NCBI GenBank assembly: GCA_946614685.1
Contig: CAMOHF010000027.1
Span: 1-9,183, forward strand
Length of the DNA: 9,183 bases
Reading direction: 5' to 3'
DNA from: an uncultured Clostridia bacterium
Lineage (GTDB): Bacteria > Bacillota > Clostridia > Lachnospirales > Lachnospiraceae
Shown here: piece after piece, positions 8,400 through 9,183 of the stretch
Layout of the letters: each line of letters opens with the position of its first letter
Numbering within the stretch: position 1 is the first letter of the stretch
The notes under the pieces: generated by a model
What the model saw: the letters and a program-made list of their open reading frames with translations, nothing else
Databases searched by the model: none
Told to the model about the DNA's origin: nothing
Program-made: the position numbers and the translations under genes

Positions 8400-8424
8400 G
8401 GCAGGATTGCGAAGCGATCGTGCC
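8400..8424 (+). promoter_or_regulatory. Second GAA-capped hairpin upstream of hsp20
   Basis: GGCA-G-GATTGC (8400-8410) pairs with GCGATC-G-TGCC (8414-8424) around a GAA triloop, with a single G-G mismatch and one G-T pair. The top of the stem is GCGAAGC, a sequence known to form an unusually stable mini-hairpin in DNA. It ends 9 nt before the hsp20 ribosome-binding site AGGAGG (8434-8439), which itself stays free. No T run follows. Its role is unknown. Confidence 0.6.
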
Positions 8425-8449
8425 ATTACCTTAAGGAGGAAGAGTAAGT

Positions 8450-8842
8450 ATGTTTAACAGTGGAGAGTTGAATCTGTTTGATGATGTGGTTTCCGGAGTT
8501 CCGCAGATCATGCGGACGGACATCCTCGAAAAGGACGGCTATTATCTTCTGGAAATTGAGCTTCCGGGCTACAACCGCGATGATGTGACGGCTGAGCTTT
8601 CGGACGGAAGACTCACAATTATTGCGGACAAGCCGCAGCACATCGAAAAGGACGGAGCCAAGACAAATTACTTAAGGCGCGAGCGCCTGGTGGGCGGATG
8701 CAAAAGAAGCTTCTATGTCGGTGATAAGGTGAAACAGACGGACATTCAGGCGGCGTTTAAGGACGGCATTCTGTCTGTGATGATCCATAACGGGGAGATG
8801 GAGATCGACAGGGAGAAGGTCAAACTGATTCCGATTTCATAA
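8450..8842 (+). CDS. Hsp20/alpha-crystallin family small heat-shock protein
   Basis: This is a 130-aa ATP-independent holdase that should bind unfolding proteins as an oligomer and keep them refoldable by Hsp70s. The N-terminal arm is short (about 21 residues). The alpha-crystallin domain spans about 22-115, with YYLLEIELPGYNRDDV (31-46), YLRRERLVGG (74-83) and the closing AAFKDGILSVMI (101-112) carrying the family's G-x-L-x-V signature. The C-terminal IPI (127-129) is the I-x-I motif that docks into a neighbouring domain during oligomer assembly. The position usually held by Phe in the G-x-F-x-R-x-F motif is Cys84. The start is ATG 8450, with AGGAGG 10 nt upstream. No CIRCE element or separate promoter is seen, so it is probably co-expressed with hscC, 83 nt upstream, through the hairpin region. 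Confidence 0.94.
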   Translation: MFNSGELNLFDDVVSGVPQIMRTDILEKDGYYLLEIELPGYNRDDVTAELSDGRLTIIADKPQHIEKDGAKTNYLRRERLVGGCKRSFYVGDKVKQTDIQAAFKDGILSVMIHNGEMEIDREKVKLIPIS

Positions 8843-8884
8843 ATGTTTTTTTGAGGGGCGATACATATTTAAGGAGGAGAAAGT

Positions 8885-9183
8885 ATGATAGGTGTGTTGC
8901 TTTCCGCCAATATCATAGCGGAGCTCATCTTGATTGCGCTGACCATATGGGGATATTGGGTGGTGTTTGCAAAGTGTGAGAAACCGAAGTGGTATAGTTT
9001 TATCCCGGTGTTTCGAGAGTATCAGCTCGGTAAATGTGCCGACAGGGAGACGGATGCTCGTGTGTACGTATGGTTTACGGCAGTTGAGTACGGCTTCAAT
9101 GTCTATTCAATCTTAAATCCCGGCTGGGATGAGAGCGGTAGCTTCCTTGTGCTGTTGGTTTCATTGATTGTGCTCACTTGTTT
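8885..9183 (+). CDS. Membrane protein, DUF5684-like, N-terminal part (3' end outside window)
   Basis: This frame is open from ATG 8885 to the window edge and gives 99 residues. The start is fixed by AAGGAGGAGA (8871-8880), 7 nt before the ATG from the end of AGGAGG. A hydrophobic helix (about residues 3-29) is followed by KCEKPKWYSFIPVFREYQLGK (30-50), resembling the KPGW-x-x-LIP-x-YN signature of DUF5684-type small membrane proteins. A second amphipathic or hydrophobic stretch follows at about 58-77, and a third helix begins near 86. Function is unknown. It follows hsp20 by 42 nt on the same strand, with no convincing terminator between, so it may be a last operon member. The family name is a pattern-based guess. 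Confidence 0.7.
   Translation, partial: MIGVLLSANIIAELILIALTIWGYWVVFAKCEKPKWYSFIPVFREYQLGKCADRETDARVYVWFTAVEYGFNVYSILNPGWDESGSFLVLLVSLIVLTC

Noticed and set aside
8363..8434. TGA read-through or selenocysteine protein in the hscC-hsp20 gap (M-T-K-S, TGA, then 18 sense codons)
   Set aside because: Open frames this short are expected by chance. The GAA hairpin lies before the TGA and the second hairpin is over 20 nt away, unlike a bacterial SECIS.
8367..8449. CIRCE (HrcA) operator or heat-shock promoter upstream of hsp20
   Set aside because: No TTAGCACTC-N9-GAGTGCTAA-like repeat and no convincing -35/-10 pair are present. The hairpins have different sequences.
8843..8884. T run (8846-8852) after hsp20 as a terminator
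   Set aside because: No GC-rich hairpin precedes it, and the next gene follows in 42 nt with a strong ribosome-binding site.

Overview
The window looks like chromosome from a low-to-mid-GC, Gram-positive anaerobe of the Clostridia, most likely Lachnospiraceae-like. This rests on strong AGGAGG ribosome-binding sites, tightly packed operons, consensus sigma-A promoters, a eukaryote-type NADP isocitrate dehydrogenase and the character of the proteins. It is an inference from style and family resemblance, not a species call. There is no sign of an insertion sequence, phage gene, CRISPR array, tRNA or rRNA.

Left part (1-2240). The window opens inside purA (adenylosuccinate synthetase, + strand, 5' end missing). 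Its end is marked by a perfect 12-bp hairpin flanked by A and T runs, which can serve as a terminator in both directions. Facing it on the minus strand is a two-gene operon: a small two-helix membrane protein (YcxB-like), then a biotin-protein ligase lacking the N-terminal DNA-binding domain. The ligase's best start lies 59 nt inside the upstream gene.

Divergent promoter region (2241-2371). Two good sigma-A promoters point away from each other. The leftward one has a perfect extended -10 (TGCTATAAT). The rightward one is TTGACG-17-TACAAT with a palindrome in its spacer.

Right part (2372-9183). One co-directional run holds icd, a 1025-aa protein with a divergent J-like N-terminus and many TPR repeats, an HscC-type Hsp70, an Hsp20 small heat-shock protein and the start of a multi-helix membrane protein (DUF5684-like). 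The J/TPR gene follows icd by 17 nt and overlaps hscC by 4 nt (ATGA), so these genes are probably co-transcribed and the last two translationally coupled. The hscC-hsp20 gap carries two consecutive hairpins, each capped by a C-GAA-G triloop.

The most interesting content is the chaperone module: a specialised Hsp70 with its own very large J-like/TPR partner, in which the catalytic HPD tripeptide is replaced by NPE, plus a small heat-shock holdase. It recalls the E. coli hscC/djlB/djlC neighbourhood. Here, however, it is one compact operon behind a central-metabolism gene, with an added sHSP and a much larger TPR scaffold.
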